Below, one piece after another: positions 8,069 to 17,110 of a stretch of DNA of 64,000 nucleotides. The DNA lies in the NCBI RefSeq assembly GCF_010365865.1, contig NZ_CP048020.1, forward strand, positions 2,046,001 to 2,110,000, read 5' to 3'. The position numbers and the translations under genes were made by a program. The first letter of the stretch is position 1. Each line of letters begins with the position of its first letter. The stretch is from Treponema vincentii (GTDB taxonomy: Bacteria > Spirochaetota > Spirochaetia > Treponematales > Treponemataceae). A model generated the notes under the pieces. It was not told where the DNA came from. It was given only the letters and a program-made list of their open reading frames with translations, and made no database searches.

Positions 8069-9223
8069 TCAGCGCTTGTTTTCCGGTACTTGGCTTTGAT
8101 GAATACCGGCAGCTTTTAAAAAAAGGATACCGCCCCGCTGCTGGATTTTTCCTAATACTTCTATTGGGCGTTCAGAATCTATCCTGACCGAAAAATTACA
8201 AAAGATAGGAACAACACCTTCCAACTGAATACGCTCGCTATACCCTACCAAAAGATCGAAGCTCGTATTGTCCCCATCGGATTGTATATTTGTTGCACGT
8301 CCCGACCAAATTGTCCAGCAATCAAGATAAAGCGGAATATCAGCTCGTACCTCGCTGTAGGATGGAATATCCCGAACAGTATCGAAGCCAGGTTTCGCAA
8401 AATAGTCCATTAACAACCGCGCCTTCTGTTTAATCGAATGGGCGGCGTTCGAAGACAAAATCCGGTTAACTTCAATTTGCGCCAGGTTATCCCGTGAATC
8501 CTGAAAATATTTCTGTGCATTCCGATATGCCGCAAGCACCTCTTTTTCCGAAAGCATATACCGATACGTCCCGCCCGTATCAATCGGACGTGCTTTTTCA
8601 TCCGACAGCAATGCGAATGCCGAGAGATCAGCCCTATTATTATTCTGTGTCCGCAACGACAGAGGAATTTTTATCAATACCATTACTGCAATCACCGCAA
8701 CAAACGCAGCAACTACCAAACAGGCAAACAAGATTATTCTTTTTTTAATATAGGACTGTACACCTGGACGAGGATAAAACTTTTTTATTTCACCCGATTG
8801 AACGGCATCTCCTATTGCCTCCGGCGTGTTATGAGTTCGAATAAACTCCAATCCGCTGCGTGCCAATTCATGGTTAGGATTATACTCAATCGCTTCCAGA
8901 TAATAGTCGATCGCGCGTGCGGTGTCGCCTCGCCGTAAAAACAGCACAGCCTGCGCACATAGCAAATCGGGATCAGTCATTTTAATTTTCCGTGCGCAAG
9001 CCAAATAATCAACGGCGCCGCCGATATCCCCGGCATGTAAACAAGCAAGTCCTAAATACAGATAAAAAGGAAACGATTTATTAAATGATGCATTATACAC
9101 AACATCTTTGGTATCGCTCGATACAACGTATTGCGTAACGTGCGGCTCCAATAGATTAATAACCTGTTGATAATTCCCCTTGACAAATTGTTTTTTTGCT
9201 TGTTCAAGAATCGATGACGGCAT
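8069..9223 (-). CDS. TPR-containing membrane-anchored protein
   Basis: The N-terminal 125 or so residues carry TPR units (QFVKGNYQQVINLLEPHV, LACLHAGDIGGAVDYLACARK, DTARAIDYYLEAIEYNPNHELARSGLEF). A single transmembrane helix follows at about 157-180 (ILFACLVVAAFVAVIAVMVLI), then a roughly 200-residue domain that is probably on the other side of the membrane. There is no signal peptide, so the TPR part is probably cytoplasmic. Its start shares bases with the stop of the upstream gene, indicating one operon. Function unknown. Confidence 0.65.
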   Translation of the reverse strand: MPSSILEQAKKQFVKGNYQQVINLLEPHVTQYVVSSDTKDVVYNASFNKSFPFYLYLGLACLHAGDIGGAVDYLACARKIKMTDPDLLCAQAVLFLRRGDTARAIDYYLEAIEYNPNHELARSGLEFIRTHNTPEAIGDAVQSGEIKKFYPRPGVQSYIKKRIILFACLVVAAFVAVIAVMVLIKIPLSLRTQNNNRADLSAFALLSDEKARPIDTGGTYRYMLSEKEVLAAYRNAQKYFQDSRDNLAQIEVNRILSSNAAHSIKQKARLLMDYFAKPGFDTVRDIPSYSEVRADIPLYLDCWTIWSGRATNIQSDGDNTSFDLLVGYSERIQLEGVVPIFCNFSVRIDSERPIEVLGKIQQRGGILFLKAAGIHQSQVPENKR

Positions 9224-10440
9224 TATTGTTCCTGCATAGCCTCTATTGCGTTATCTACTTCTACACGTAATTTAGCAATCTCTTCCGTGGATAATACGTC
9301 AGACGACTTTTCAAGTTCCGCAATCCTATCCAGCAGTTCCTGCACATACCGATAATCTTTCTTTGGCTTCTCGGATTTTGTCGGTTGTACCGATGTATTC
9401 CGTTCGGTAACTTGAACAGTGTTAGGCTCCCCTACTGAAGTCGAAGAAACAGAACTATCCACCGACTGTGCGTTAGGATCAACAGGTTGAGTTACGGGAG
9501 CTGCTCGGTAAACGGTGGTAACGGTCAATTTACTAGGAGGTGCAGTAACCGGTAGAGCTGGCTCCCCCCCTGCCTGTTGGGTATATGCCGAATATGCTGT
9601 TACAGTATCAGCTGCATTCCGATAATCATAAAAGCCGATGCAGTTTGTAACACTGAAAGTCTCTTTATTGAGCATCTTCTTTTCAGACCATACGTATAAA
9701 AGCCCGGGATCGGAAAACGCATACTTACGGAATGATCTGCCACTTACGTAAGAGGGTAGCCACTTCTTTGTTACCAGCCGTTCCCAATTTGCAATATACA
9801 CGGCTGTCGGTACCGTCATATATTCATTTCGTAAGAAAAAAAGACAGGCATATCCTCTATCCGCAGAAAAGATAACGGAATCTTTTTCCAATACCGGCTG
9901 CAACATCAATTCTGCTCCAATTTCGCTGCGTAAGTCCGTATACAGCGGAACAAGGTTTTTTTCACCTAACGAAGTGTCAAATAAAGCCTTTAAACCGATA
10001 TCAGCAATATCCCCCGAAATATTTTGAATTTCGGTTACAATTTTCAAAAGTTTCCCCGTTGACCGCTGTTTTGAAGGTACAAACGAAAAAGTTTGCGTCG
10101 CCAAAAAATCCATGCTGATTTGGAACATGACCGTTATCTCATTTTTTGACTGGCTAATAATAATTTTCTTTCCACTTTTATTATTGAGGTGGAATATCTC
10201 CCCATTAAAAAGCACTGAGTAAATGTTTACGGAAGATTGAGAGCGGTCATCATACAGCGGCTCATACGCGCGCGCATCCTCGGCTTTTGAATGATATAAA
10301 CAGAAATTGCCCGTGTTAGGGTAAATGACCAACTTTAACGGATCGCTGATCATTTCGACTGTATTTTCCGCCGCAAATAATCCACTCAGCAGCCACACCG
10401 AGAGGCATAATAGAATCATCTTTTTATTGGGTCTCCACAT
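9223..10440 (-). CDS. Exported envelope protein of unknown function
   Basis: A 405-residue protein begins with a signal peptide (KKMILLCLSVWLLSGLFA, cleavage near residue 24). A beta-rich globular region up to about residue 280 follows (VIYPNTGNFCLYH, VNIYSVLFNGEIFHLN). After it comes a Pro/Thr/Ser/Val-rich linker (about 285-355) and a charged coiled-coil-like tail (YVQELLDRIAELEKS and on). The layout suggests an exported domain attached by a flexible linker to an oligomerising helix. It overlaps its upstream neighbour (TAATG-type junction) and shares a base with the downstream gene. No family recognised. Confidence 0.6.
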   Translation of the reverse strand: MWRPNKKMILLCLSVWLLSGLFAAENTVEMISDPLKLVIYPNTGNFCLYHSKAEDARAYEPLYDDRSQSSVNIYSVLFNGEIFHLNNKSGKKIIISQSKNEITVMFQISMDFLATQTFSFVPSKQRSTGKLLKIVTEIQNISGDIADIGLKALFDTSLGEKNLVPLYTDLRSEIGAELMLQPVLEKDSVIFSADRGYACLFFLRNEYMTVPTAVYIANWERLVTKKWLPSYVSGRSFRKYAFSDPGLLYVWSEKKMLNKETFSVTNCIGFYDYRNAADTVTAYSAYTQQAGGEPALPVTAPPSKLTVTTVYRAAPVTQPVDPNAQSVDSSVSSTSVGEPNTVQVTERNTSVQPTKSEKPKKDYRYVQELLDRIAELEKSSDVLSTEEIAKLRVEVDNAIEAMQEQ

Positions 10441-11595
10441 TATTTTGCTCCTTTCATATGCTGTTCATAAAGTTTTTCCAAGGTTTGGGCGCGAGCCTTT
10501 AGTCCTGCCAGCTCCTGACGGCGCTTTTCAAGTTCCTGCTGCTCGGCTTCTTTTTGTTGCTGCTCAACCTTCTGCTGTTGTTCAAAAGCTTGCTGCTGTT
10601 CCCGTATACGCTGATTTTCTTGTTCTTCAGCAATAAGAGAAAGTGCTGCAGAAATTTCATTAATTTTTTTCTCCAACGCTGTTAAACGGCTAACAAAGTG
10701 TTCGATCTGTTTTCCTTCTTCTACTGTTGCTAATGAAGAAGTCTCTGTAACCGGCGCCGCTTCCGCGCTGTCGGTCGGTACAGCAACCGCTGTTTCAGTT
10801 GTATCGGGTTCGCCGGCATCCGTGGTAGTATCGGTAGTATCTGCAGCAACCGTTATAGCAGCTTCATCTGCAACCAGCGCATCTTCGGTATTGCTGTCCG
10901 TAGTGTCTGAGGCAACCGAAGCGCTTGATTCATCGGATTTCGGGGCTGCTTTATCGGGTTCCGGCTCCGGTTCGGCGTCTGCACGTGTTTTTTCGGCTTG
11001 TGCCGATGCGGAATGGGCTTCATTCGCCATCTGCAAAAGTTCTTCTCGAACCGACTGTTGATCAATAAGCACAATTTTATACCGCGCTTCATTAACCTTC
11101 CCCGATTGCGGATAGTCTACGATGACTTTACTAAAAATTTTACGGGCTTCGGTGTGATTCCCTGCTGCATAAAGATTTTCGCCTATCCAATAATAAGCAG
11201 ACGGAATTTTAGGATGATCGGGATACTTTTCAATAAACCGATAGAGGACATCCAATGATGCCTCATAGCTGCCGGATAAATATAGAAGCCGTCCTTTTTT
11301 GATAGTTCACCTCGGCAGCGCGTTCATCTGCGGATGCACTCTCCAAAAATGTATTGGCATAATTCAATGCACGTTGATAATTTTGTGCAGAGGTTTCAGA
11401 CATTACTAACCAGTATAATGCCTCAGTACGATTATTCGGATCTGCAGTGGTAAGCACCCGCTCAAATGATGCCGTTGCAGTAGTCCAATCTCCGCGGCTG
11501 TATGCATCTAAACCGGTTAGTAAATCATCACTATCGGCAAAGAGATTGCATATACCAAAGCACACAAGATAAGCCAGTATTAATTTTTTTTTCAT
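10440..11595 (-). CDS. Periplasmic TPR/coiled-coil protein, YbgF-like layout, frameshifted as read
   Basis: The start at 11595 overlaps the rpe stop (ATGA) and encodes a signal peptide (MKKKLILAYLVCFGICNLFA). TPR units follow (GLDAYSRGDWTTATASFERVL, YQRALNYANTFLESA). The frame breaks at a T6 run on the plus strand (11295-11300). One base fewer joins AEVNYQKGRLLYLSG to the next frame, which continues with LDVLYRFIEKYPDHPKIPSAYYWIGENLYAAG. The joined protein has 384 residues. Its C-terminal half is an acidic Ala/Thr/Asp-rich linker and a Gln/Glu-rich coiled coil (QQKVEQQQKEAEQQELEKRR). Terminal TPRs plus coiled coil recall CpoB/YbgF, with the domain order reversed. Probably an envelope scaffold. 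Confidence 0.65.
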
Positions 11596-12221
11596 TTCTT
11601 TATCTCTCCGGAAAAAAAAGATGATCCTGACACGATAACATCGGCACCGGCATTGCATACAGCCGGAAGCGTTTCCGCATTAACGCCGCCGTCAGCGGAA
11701 ATTAAATAGCGGTAATCGTACTTTTCACGGTACTCATACAACGTTTTGATCTTTTCGAGGCAGCGGGGAATCATCGTTTGTCCACCGAAGCCCGGATTAA
11801 CCGTCATCACCAACACAAGATCGACAAAAGGTAACACCTCATCTAAAAGATGTACAGGGGTCGACGGCACGATACTCACGCCGGGTTTCATACCTGCTGC
11901 ACGAATTTCCGTAATAAGCCTATGAGCATGCACTGCCGCTTCAATATGAAACGTGAAATAATCTGCTCCTACCGCTGAAAAATCTTTTACAAAATCTTGA
12001 GGGCGGGAAACCATCAAATGCACATCAAAAGGAAGGGTGCTCTTACTCCGTAGACTACGCACAACGGGAGCACCGAACGTTAAATTCGGTACAAAGACTC
12101 CGTCCATCACATCAAGATGCACCCATTGACCTCCGTTTGCTTCAATAAAATGTAATTCTTCGGCGAGCCGTGAAAAGTCTGCACTCAATAAAGACGGCGC
12201 TAATATAAACGATGCCCCCAT
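11592..12221 (-). CDS. rpe: Ribulose-phosphate 3-epimerase
   Basis: Rpe interconverts ribulose-5-phosphate and xylulose-5-phosphate in the pentose phosphate pathway. The 209-residue TIM-barrel carries the family signatures: APSLLSADF at the start, HLDVMDGVFVPNLTFG, DVHLMV, FHIEA, and MTVNPGFGGQ followed by SADGGVN. Metal and catalytic residues (His, Asp, Asp) are in these motifs. I chose the ATG at 12221, because GGGAGGG lies 9 bases upstream of it, rather than the ATG at 12239 inside that sequence. It is the first gene of the long minus-strand operon and is coupled by overlap to the TPR gene. Confidence 0.93.
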   Translation of the reverse strand: MGASFILAPSLLSADFSRLAEELHFIEANGGQWVHLDVMDGVFVPNLTFGAPVVRSLRSKSTLPFDVHLMVSRPQDFVKDFSAVGADYFTFHIEAAVHAHRLITEIRAAGMKPGVSIVPSTPVHLLDEVLPFVDLVLVMTVNPGFGGQTMIPRCLEKIKTLYEYREKYDYRYLISADGGVNAETLPAVCNAGADVIVSGSSFFSGEIKK

Positions 12222-12316
12222 CGTCTTAAACCCTCCCATAAAAAGTCAAGAAGAAAATCCAATATCTCGATTACAATATCGGATTTTTTTTCAAAATTCT
12301 GAAGCGGCCATCGATA

Positions 12317-14344
12317 CTAAGAAAAAAATGAACTGCGAAATGACCTCATCTTTATGATACCGGCAATCGAAATTCTTTCTTTATATTGCGTGTCATCTTC
12401 CTGCATCACCAAGACCGCATCATGATCCGTTTTCTCAATTGCAATAGGGATACCCATAATTATCCGACGTCCGGAAACTCCATCGATCGACACCTCCAAA
12501 CGACTGTTGTCGGCAATCGCAGTTTCTGCAAGATGGATTTTTCCTAAAAAATCAAGCCCCGAAATCTCTCGAACTTCGTTGTCTGCCACTGCTCCATACA
12601 GTTGTCCTTTGGTAATAATCAGCTTTTTTGCAATTTTTTCTTTCAAGCTTTGTTTATTATACTGATCGATTGGCATCGTATCTACAACAGCTTGCAGTTC
12701 CCGAATATATTCATAATAGTTCTTTTCCTGTTCACATTGAGCTGCATACCATTCCTCTGTTTTCTTATCGAATCCGCCAAGAGCGGGGTGCCGGTGTTCA
12801 ATAGAAGAAAATCCCACAGTAGTATACCGTCCCGTAGCACATGGGGTATAAAAAGTTACATCCAGACCGGCAGACTTAATCATCGTACGCACCGAATCCA
12901 AATCCATCTGTTTTATCAAATAAACACCGTCAGCTAATTCCTTATAGATAATATCCTGCAACCCTGCATTTTTCTTAAAAAGATTCCGTTTATCCTCTGC
13001 AACGGTTATCACAAATCCATAATACAAACCGACAGCGGTACACTGCAAATACCATTCGGAAATACTCACCTTTATATTTTGAGGAAGTTTCCCACCGGAG
13101 GCTTCATCAAGTAATGCGATCAGAACTTTATCGGTACTGCATCGCTCAAAACAGCGCAAACAAGCTGTCCGCGTGATAGTAAACCGACCGGTTGTCAAAA
13201 TAGATATCGGTTCCATACAGCTCAGTACCGGAAATATACGCCAAAGAGCGGTAAAGGGCAACATAGTTATTTCGAATGAAGGAGCAGCAATCAATGGCTG
13301 CTCTACCGATTCTTGGTTAAAAGAGGCTGCATTCAGCTGCCAATATTCCCCGACCGGCAGCAGAAACTTAAGTATTTTGAGCGTATCGATCATACGCTGT
13401 TCATCCTCGATCATCATATCAGGAAAAACTGAGGCATCTCCGTTTGCTTCGACATGTAAACGCAAGAATAAAAAATCAAAAAAGCGCTTCAATGTGATAT
13501 CATCATATACACCACAGGGATCGAGCGACGCTAAAAAATCCGAAAAAAATTGCGCCCGTTTTTGCATACTATCATGGCGTGCATGGCCGTACACTGCGGC
13601 GATAATATACATCTTTCGATCAAAGGGGGTTCGCTTAAAAAACTCCTCCCATCGGCCTTGCTGCGGGATAAGGCTTGCCGACTCAGCTATTAGCAAACCA
13701 AGGTTTCGTAAGCCGATACAGAGCGTTTTAAAAGCACCTATATCTGTTACGGTATCCTGAAAAACCGCTTTAAGCTGCTTTTCGGCTCTTACTTTAAAAG
13801 CGCCATTCATTTTCAGCACATCGGTTTCTTTGAGGAAAAAGGTGTAGAGTCCCGCCAATACGATATCATCACAAAGTATAGCCTCACTCTGTGGTTCTTT
13901 TTTCTGCTGTGATAAAAAAAGTAAGCGCGAATCTAACAAAGGTTCGACGGACTTATACAAAAAAGGATTAATGCTATAGTTGTTAATTACTCTATCGTAA
14001 TCGTCGGTATAACTGTTTCGATAGAGAATAAGCCGCTCTTCCAGATTAGCTAGCCGAGTCTGTAACATGGTTTCAGAAGATAAAAATATCAACAGAGCCC
14101 CGCGGTTAGGTAACGGTAGCGTATGAACGGCTGTTAAAATCAACAGATCGAGGCGGTCAAGACCTCCTATCATAGTTTGCTGTGTTTCTGCCTTCGACAA
14201 AAAACTACCAAGACTTTCTACGAGGCGTTGCTTATTAAAGGGCGTTTTAATTTCCCCAAGATACAGACGCATTAAGAGAAAAAATGTTCTTTCGGGAAGC
14301 TGCAACATCGCCTCTTGCCAATCTTGATAGCCGCTTATCTTCAT
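12317..14344 (-). CDS. Large protein with XPB/Ssl2-type helicase C-terminal-like domain (Helicase_C_3), no helicase core
   Basis: The 675-residue protein has no Walker A/B or other helicase motifs. A segment around 355-450 (FEITMLPFTALWRIFPVL, then TITRTACLRCFERCSTDKVLIALLDEASGG, then NIKVSISEWY) matches my memory of Helicase_C_3, a domain found beside XPB-like helicases. The N-terminal part is helical, with winged-helix-like stretches (LDRLDLLILTAVHTLPLPNRGALLIFL). A DNA-binding or regulatory role is possible but inferred. It is an isolated minus-strand gene, 24 bp after the DJ-1 gene. Confidence is high that it is a gene, moderate for the domain. Confidence 0.6.
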   Translation of the reverse strand: MKISGYQDWQEAMLQLPERTFFLLMRLYLGEIKTPFNKQRLVESLGSFLSKAETQQTMIGGLDRLDLLILTAVHTLPLPNRGALLIFLSSETMLQTRLANLEERLILYRNSYTDDYDRVINNYSINPFLYKSVEPLLDSRLLFLSQQKKEPQSEAILCDDIVLAGLYTFFLKETDVLKMNGAFKVRAEKQLKAVFQDTVTDIGAFKTLCIGLRNLGLLIAESASLIPQQGRWEEFFKRTPFDRKMYIIAAVYGHARHDSMQKRAQFFSDFLASLDPCGVYDDITLKRFFDFLFLRLHVEANGDASVFPDMMIEDEQRMIDTLKILKFLLPVGEYWQLNAASFNQESVEQPLIAAPSFEITMLPFTALWRIFPVLSCMEPISILTTGRFTITRTACLRCFERCSTDKVLIALLDEASGGKLPQNIKVSISEWYLQCTAVGLYYGFVITVAEDKRNLFKKNAGLQDIIYKELADGVYLIKQMDLDSVRTMIKSAGLDVTFYTPCATGRYTTVGFSSIEHRHPALGGFDKKTEEWYAAQCEQEKNYYEYIRELQAVVDTMPIDQYNKQSLKEKIAKKLIITKGQLYGAVADNEVREISGLDFLGKIHLAETAIADNSRLEVSIDGVSGRRIIMGIPIAIEKTDHDAVLVMQEDDTQYKERISIAGIIKMRSFRSSFFS

Positions 14345-14368
14345 TGTATTATCAATATATATACCGCA

Positions 14369-14956
14369 CTATCGGGCGACGATTGAACTTTTCAGCTCAG
14401 CAAGTCTTTTTTCGCCATACAAGGCATCCACCAAGGTAAAAGCGAATTCTTCAGCAGCTCCGGCTCCACAGGCAGTAATAAATTGACCGTCACGAATGAC
14501 ACGCGCGCCCTTTACAGGCTGCGTCGGTAAATCTGCTCCCATACCCGGATAACAGGTAAAGCGTTTCCCCTCAAGCAAACCCCATCCACCAAGTGCAAGT
14601 GCCGGAGCCGCACAAATCGCTGCGACTAATCCACCGTGCTTTACCGTCTCAGTTATAAAAGAGCGGAGCTCAGTATTTTCACTGAGCGTACGACTGTTTG
14701 GAAGTCCGCCAGGCAATATCGCCAGTGCAGTACTAGCTGCCAATCGCTCGGCATTTTCTTTCGCTTCGACGCCCCTTCCAATAAGTTCGGATAACGCAAT
14801 GTCGCAGGTAACAGTCAATCCGCGCGACGAACGAATGACATCTGCGTCAACTCCGACTAAGGTCAAGTCAGTTCCACAGCGACGCAAATAATCGAGCGGT
14901 GTAACTGCTTCAACTTCTTCAAATCCGTCCGCGATGAATAAAAAAAACCTTTGCAT
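14369..14956 (-). CDS. DJ-1/PfpI family protein
   Basis: The DJ-1/PfpI superfamily includes deglycase-like and chaperone-like proteins active against oxidative or carbonyl stress. The 195 residues show the nucleophile elbow with its Cys in AAICAAPALAL (about residue 110), the conserved Glu in GFEEVEA near residue 14, and the GGLPNS loop. I chose the ATG at 14956, since GGGAGA lies 6 bases upstream; the ATG at 14968 falls on that ribosome site. It follows the DksA-like gene on the same strand. Confidence 0.85.
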   Translation of the reverse strand: MQRFFLFIADGFEEVEAVTPLDYLRRCGTDLTLVGVDADVIRSSRGLTVTCDIALSELIGRGVEAKENAERLAASTALAILPGGLPNSRTLSENTELRSFITETVKHGGLVAAICAAPALALGGWGLLEGKRFTCYPGMGADLPTQPVKGARVIRDGQFITACGAGAAEEFAFTLVDALYGEKRLAELKSSIVAR

Positions 14957-14975
14957 TGTATCTCCCATTGTCCGA

Positions 14976-15332
14976 CTAGCGTTTTTTTCGTTCGATCGCT
15001 GATTGACATTCGATACACATCAATGCGTAAGGAATAGCCCGCAACCGGTCTTCCGGTATTTTTTTTGCACATTTGATGCACTTACCATACTTCCCTTGCT
15101 CGATACGGGCTAGAGCAGATTCAATTAACTGCATCCGTTTGGCGTCTTTTTCATTCATACTCTCCAGCATCTTCCGATCGGTATCTTCCGAAGCAATATC
15201 ACCAAAATCTTTAGGATCTACCGATTCAATAATCTGTCTAAAACTTTCATGATTTGCCACAAACGTTTTGATAATTTCAGCACGGTGCTCATGCAGAGAT
15301 TGCTTCATCTCTTGGTAAAACTCTTTTTCCAT
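14976..15332 (-). CDS. DksA/TraR-type zinc finger protein
   Basis: Members bind the secondary channel of RNA polymerase and modulate initiation together with ppGpp. The 118 residues have an N-terminal coiled-coil region and a C-terminal four-Cys zinc finger (CIKC, then CIEC, about residues 88-112) with the family context KYGKCIKCAKKIPEDRLRAIP. The acidic tip (SVDPKDFGDIASEDTD) resembles the DksA coiled-coil tip. It is divergent from infA; the IS has landed between the two. Confidence 0.85.
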   Translation of the reverse strand: MEKEFYQEMKQSLHEHRAEIIKTFVANHESFRQIIESVDPKDFGDIASEDTDRKMLESMNEKDAKRMQLIESALARIEQGKYGKCIKCAKKIPEDRLRAIPYALMCIECQSAIERKKR

Positions 15333-15382
15333 CTATTTTTGTAACTCCTCTCTTTTTATGCCTCTTTCCATTAGCGTATTTA

Positions 15383-16725
15383 CTCACGTAAAAATCTAAC
15401 CGAAAGGATTGCGGTTACTCATGTAAAAATCTAACCGTAGCTATCTATGACCAAGACTGAGCCATAGAGATAAGTTTACTCTGCAAGCATTGCGTTGTTT
15501 CAAGCAGTTGTTGTAAATCCAAGTTGTTCTTCCTGCGGCACAGCTCAGCTTTTACCGCCTCGCTTACATCAGAGCTTTCCATCAGCCTGCAATACGGAGT
15601 CTTTGCCGTATCATATTTCTTTGTGACCTTTGCGTCTATCCGTTTTTTTGAAATAATTTTCATCGAAGGAAAAAAGAAATTGACCAGTGTATTATACTGC
15701 TGATAAAGGTCAGCCATAACCGCTCGCGCAGCTTCTCCCTCAAAGCGATAGTAACCGACAATGTGCCTTACGACACTATCATTTTTCTGTTCAACAAAAC
15801 AATTATCATTCTTTTTATACGATCGGCTCCGAGTGAAGATAATCTCATTACTTTTACACCATTGCAACAGCTGTGTATTTTTGAACTCACTTCCGTTGTC
15901 GCTATCAATACCTTTCATCTGAAACGGGAGCTTTTCTTTCACATCTTCTATTGCTTCTTTTACCCAACGATGAGCTTTGTTTAAAAGGGCTCGGTTTTCC
16001 GTCCAGCCTGAATGGACATCGGTAAGGGTAAGCGTGCAAATATACTGTCCTTGGGTACTTATGCCGCAGTTGGCAACGGTGTCAACCTCAAAAAAACCCG
16101 GCTTACGTTCATCCCAATCGAAAAAGGTACGGATGGGGATGAGCTTGTTAAGATTCTTTGCAGGTCGTGTTGTTGAAATACCGCGGATGGAATGTTTTGG
16201 AATTTCCGGTTTGAGAATCCTGCCGACTGTCGCGCTTGATATGCGGGTGAGTTTTGTTTTCAGTTTTTCATCATAGCTGAACTTTTGAGCAAAGTAATCG
16301 ATATTATCCCGAATGAACGGCACAAGACGTTTTGCACACAGATACATCGAAAAAATCCACAGCCGGATGACTTCTTGTTGTACGTCTTGCCCGTAGTATT
16401 TTTCATACTTCCGCTTTTTACCTGTCTTTGTAATGACCTGTACGCTCTGTCTTGCGACATTGTTAAAGTGCGTGACTTTTACGTAGGCACTGTTTTTCAG
16501 AACGTGAATGGCATACTTTCGATTGTAACCGGTTGTTGCGATGAACTCATCGATTATTTTCGTCTTGTTCTTTTTGCTTGCCGTACAGTAACGCTTCGCC
16601 GTCTCTTCGGTTAATTTCTTTTTCGTTTTCATGTCTAACCCCATTGCGCCCTTCCTTTGGGCTTCTATTTTGGGTTAGATTTTTACGTGATGCACCGCTT
16701 CTTTTTCGGTTAGATTTAACGTGAG
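15383..16725 (-). mobile_element. Insertion sequence with doubled terminal repeats
   Basis: The element is about 1.34 kb. The outer ends are CTCACGTAAAAATCTAACCG at 15383 and its near-complement CGGTTAGATTTAACGTGAG ending at 16725, which has lost some A residues. A second, inner copy of the same motif is present at each end: ACTCATGTAAAAATCTAACCG near 15417 and GGTTAGATTTTTACGTGA near 16673. Tandem transposase-binding sites at both ends are thus likely. It carries one rve-type transposase gene. I could not identify a target-site duplication. It lies between the dksA-like gene and the infA promoter. Confidence 0.8.
15445..16644 (-). CDS. IS transposase with integrase (rve) core
   Basis: The 399-residue protein begins with a basic helix-turn-helix-like region (YCTASKKNKTKIIDEFIATTGYNRKYAIHVL). 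Around residue 190 comes the DDE integrase core, with Asp in FFEVDTVANCG, Asp in GIDSDNGSEF and Glu in NCFVEQKN. The order and spacing fit an IS481/IS3-like or ISNCY rve transposase that joins DNA strands during transposition. The frame is intact, so the element may still be active. It fills the IS from 78 bp inside the right end to about 60 bp inside the left. Confidence 0.85.
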   Translation of the reverse strand: MGLDMKTKKKLTEETAKRYCTASKKNKTKIIDEFIATTGYNRKYAIHVLKNSAYVKVTHFNNVARQSVQVITKTGKKRKYEKYYGQDVQQEVIRLWIFSMYLCAKRLVPFIRDNIDYFAQKFSYDEKLKTKLTRISSATVGRILKPEIPKHSIRGISTTRPAKNLNKLIPIRTFFDWDERKPGFFEVDTVANCGISTQGQYICTLTLTDVHSGWTENRALLNKAHRWVKEAIEDVKEKLPFQMKGIDSDNGSEFKNTQLLQWCKSNEIIFTRSRSYKKNDNCFVEQKNDSVVRHIVGYYRFEGEAARAVMADLYQQYNTLVNFFFPSMKIISKKRIDAKVTKKYDTAKTPYCRLMESSDVSEAVKAELCRRKNNLDLQQLLETTQCLQSKLISMAQSWS

Positions 16726-16738
16726 GCAATGCGATTAG

Positions 16739-16767
16739 TTGACAAACTAATGAATAGACTCTACAAT
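16739..16767 (+). promoter_or_regulatory. Sigma-70 promoter of infA
   Basis: TTGACA (16739-16744) and TACAAT (16762-16767) are separated by 17 bases, very close to consensus. The -35 box begins 14 bp beyond the right end of the IS. It predicts a leader of about 118 bases before the infA GTG, which contains an imperfect hairpin at about 16829-16862. Confidence 0.7.
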
Positions 16768-16891
16768 TATATGCGTTATTTCGGTAAAAAAGCAACTGGA
16801 AATTTCTAAAAAACTGGAGTTTTAAGGGGAGCTGCCCAAAAACCGAAGTTTTTAACAGTCTCGTTGTTTTTAGATGCTTTTCGGAGGAATT

Positions 16892-17110
16892 GTGGCTAAA
16901 GAAGAAGCAATTGAAGTTGAAGGAATAGTTAAAGAGTCCCTTCCCAACACGATGTTTCGTGTTGAATTAAAAAACGGTCATGTCATTTTGGCTCATTTAT
17001 CGGGAAAAATGCGCAAACATTTTATCCGCATCGTCCCCGGCGACAGCGTAAAAGTTGCGCTCTCTCCTTACGATCTAAATAGAGGCAGGATTATTTTCCG
17101 CGAACGCTAA
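16892..17110 (+). CDS. infA: Translation initiation factor IF-1
   Basis: IF-1 binds the A site of the 30S subunit during initiation. The 72-residue S1/OB-fold protein matches the family along its length ([56 protein letters not shown]). I chose the GTG at 16892, because GGAGG lies 5 bases before it and the family begins at this point ([10 protein letters not shown]). The upstream ATG at 16874 overlaps the ribosome site. It is convergent with the J-protein gene. Confidence 0.95.
   Translation: MAKEEAIEVEGIVKESLPNTMFRVELKNGHVILAHLSGKMRKHFIRIVPGDSVKVALSPYDLNRGRIIFRER

Noticed and set aside
7515-8099. 194-codon plus-strand frame opposite ispG
   Set aside because: Antisense to a complete ispG; Arg-rich shadow sequence.
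13173-13760. 195-codon plus-strand frame opposite the Helicase_C_3-like gene
   Set aside because: Antisense shadow without ribosome site or recognisable protein features.
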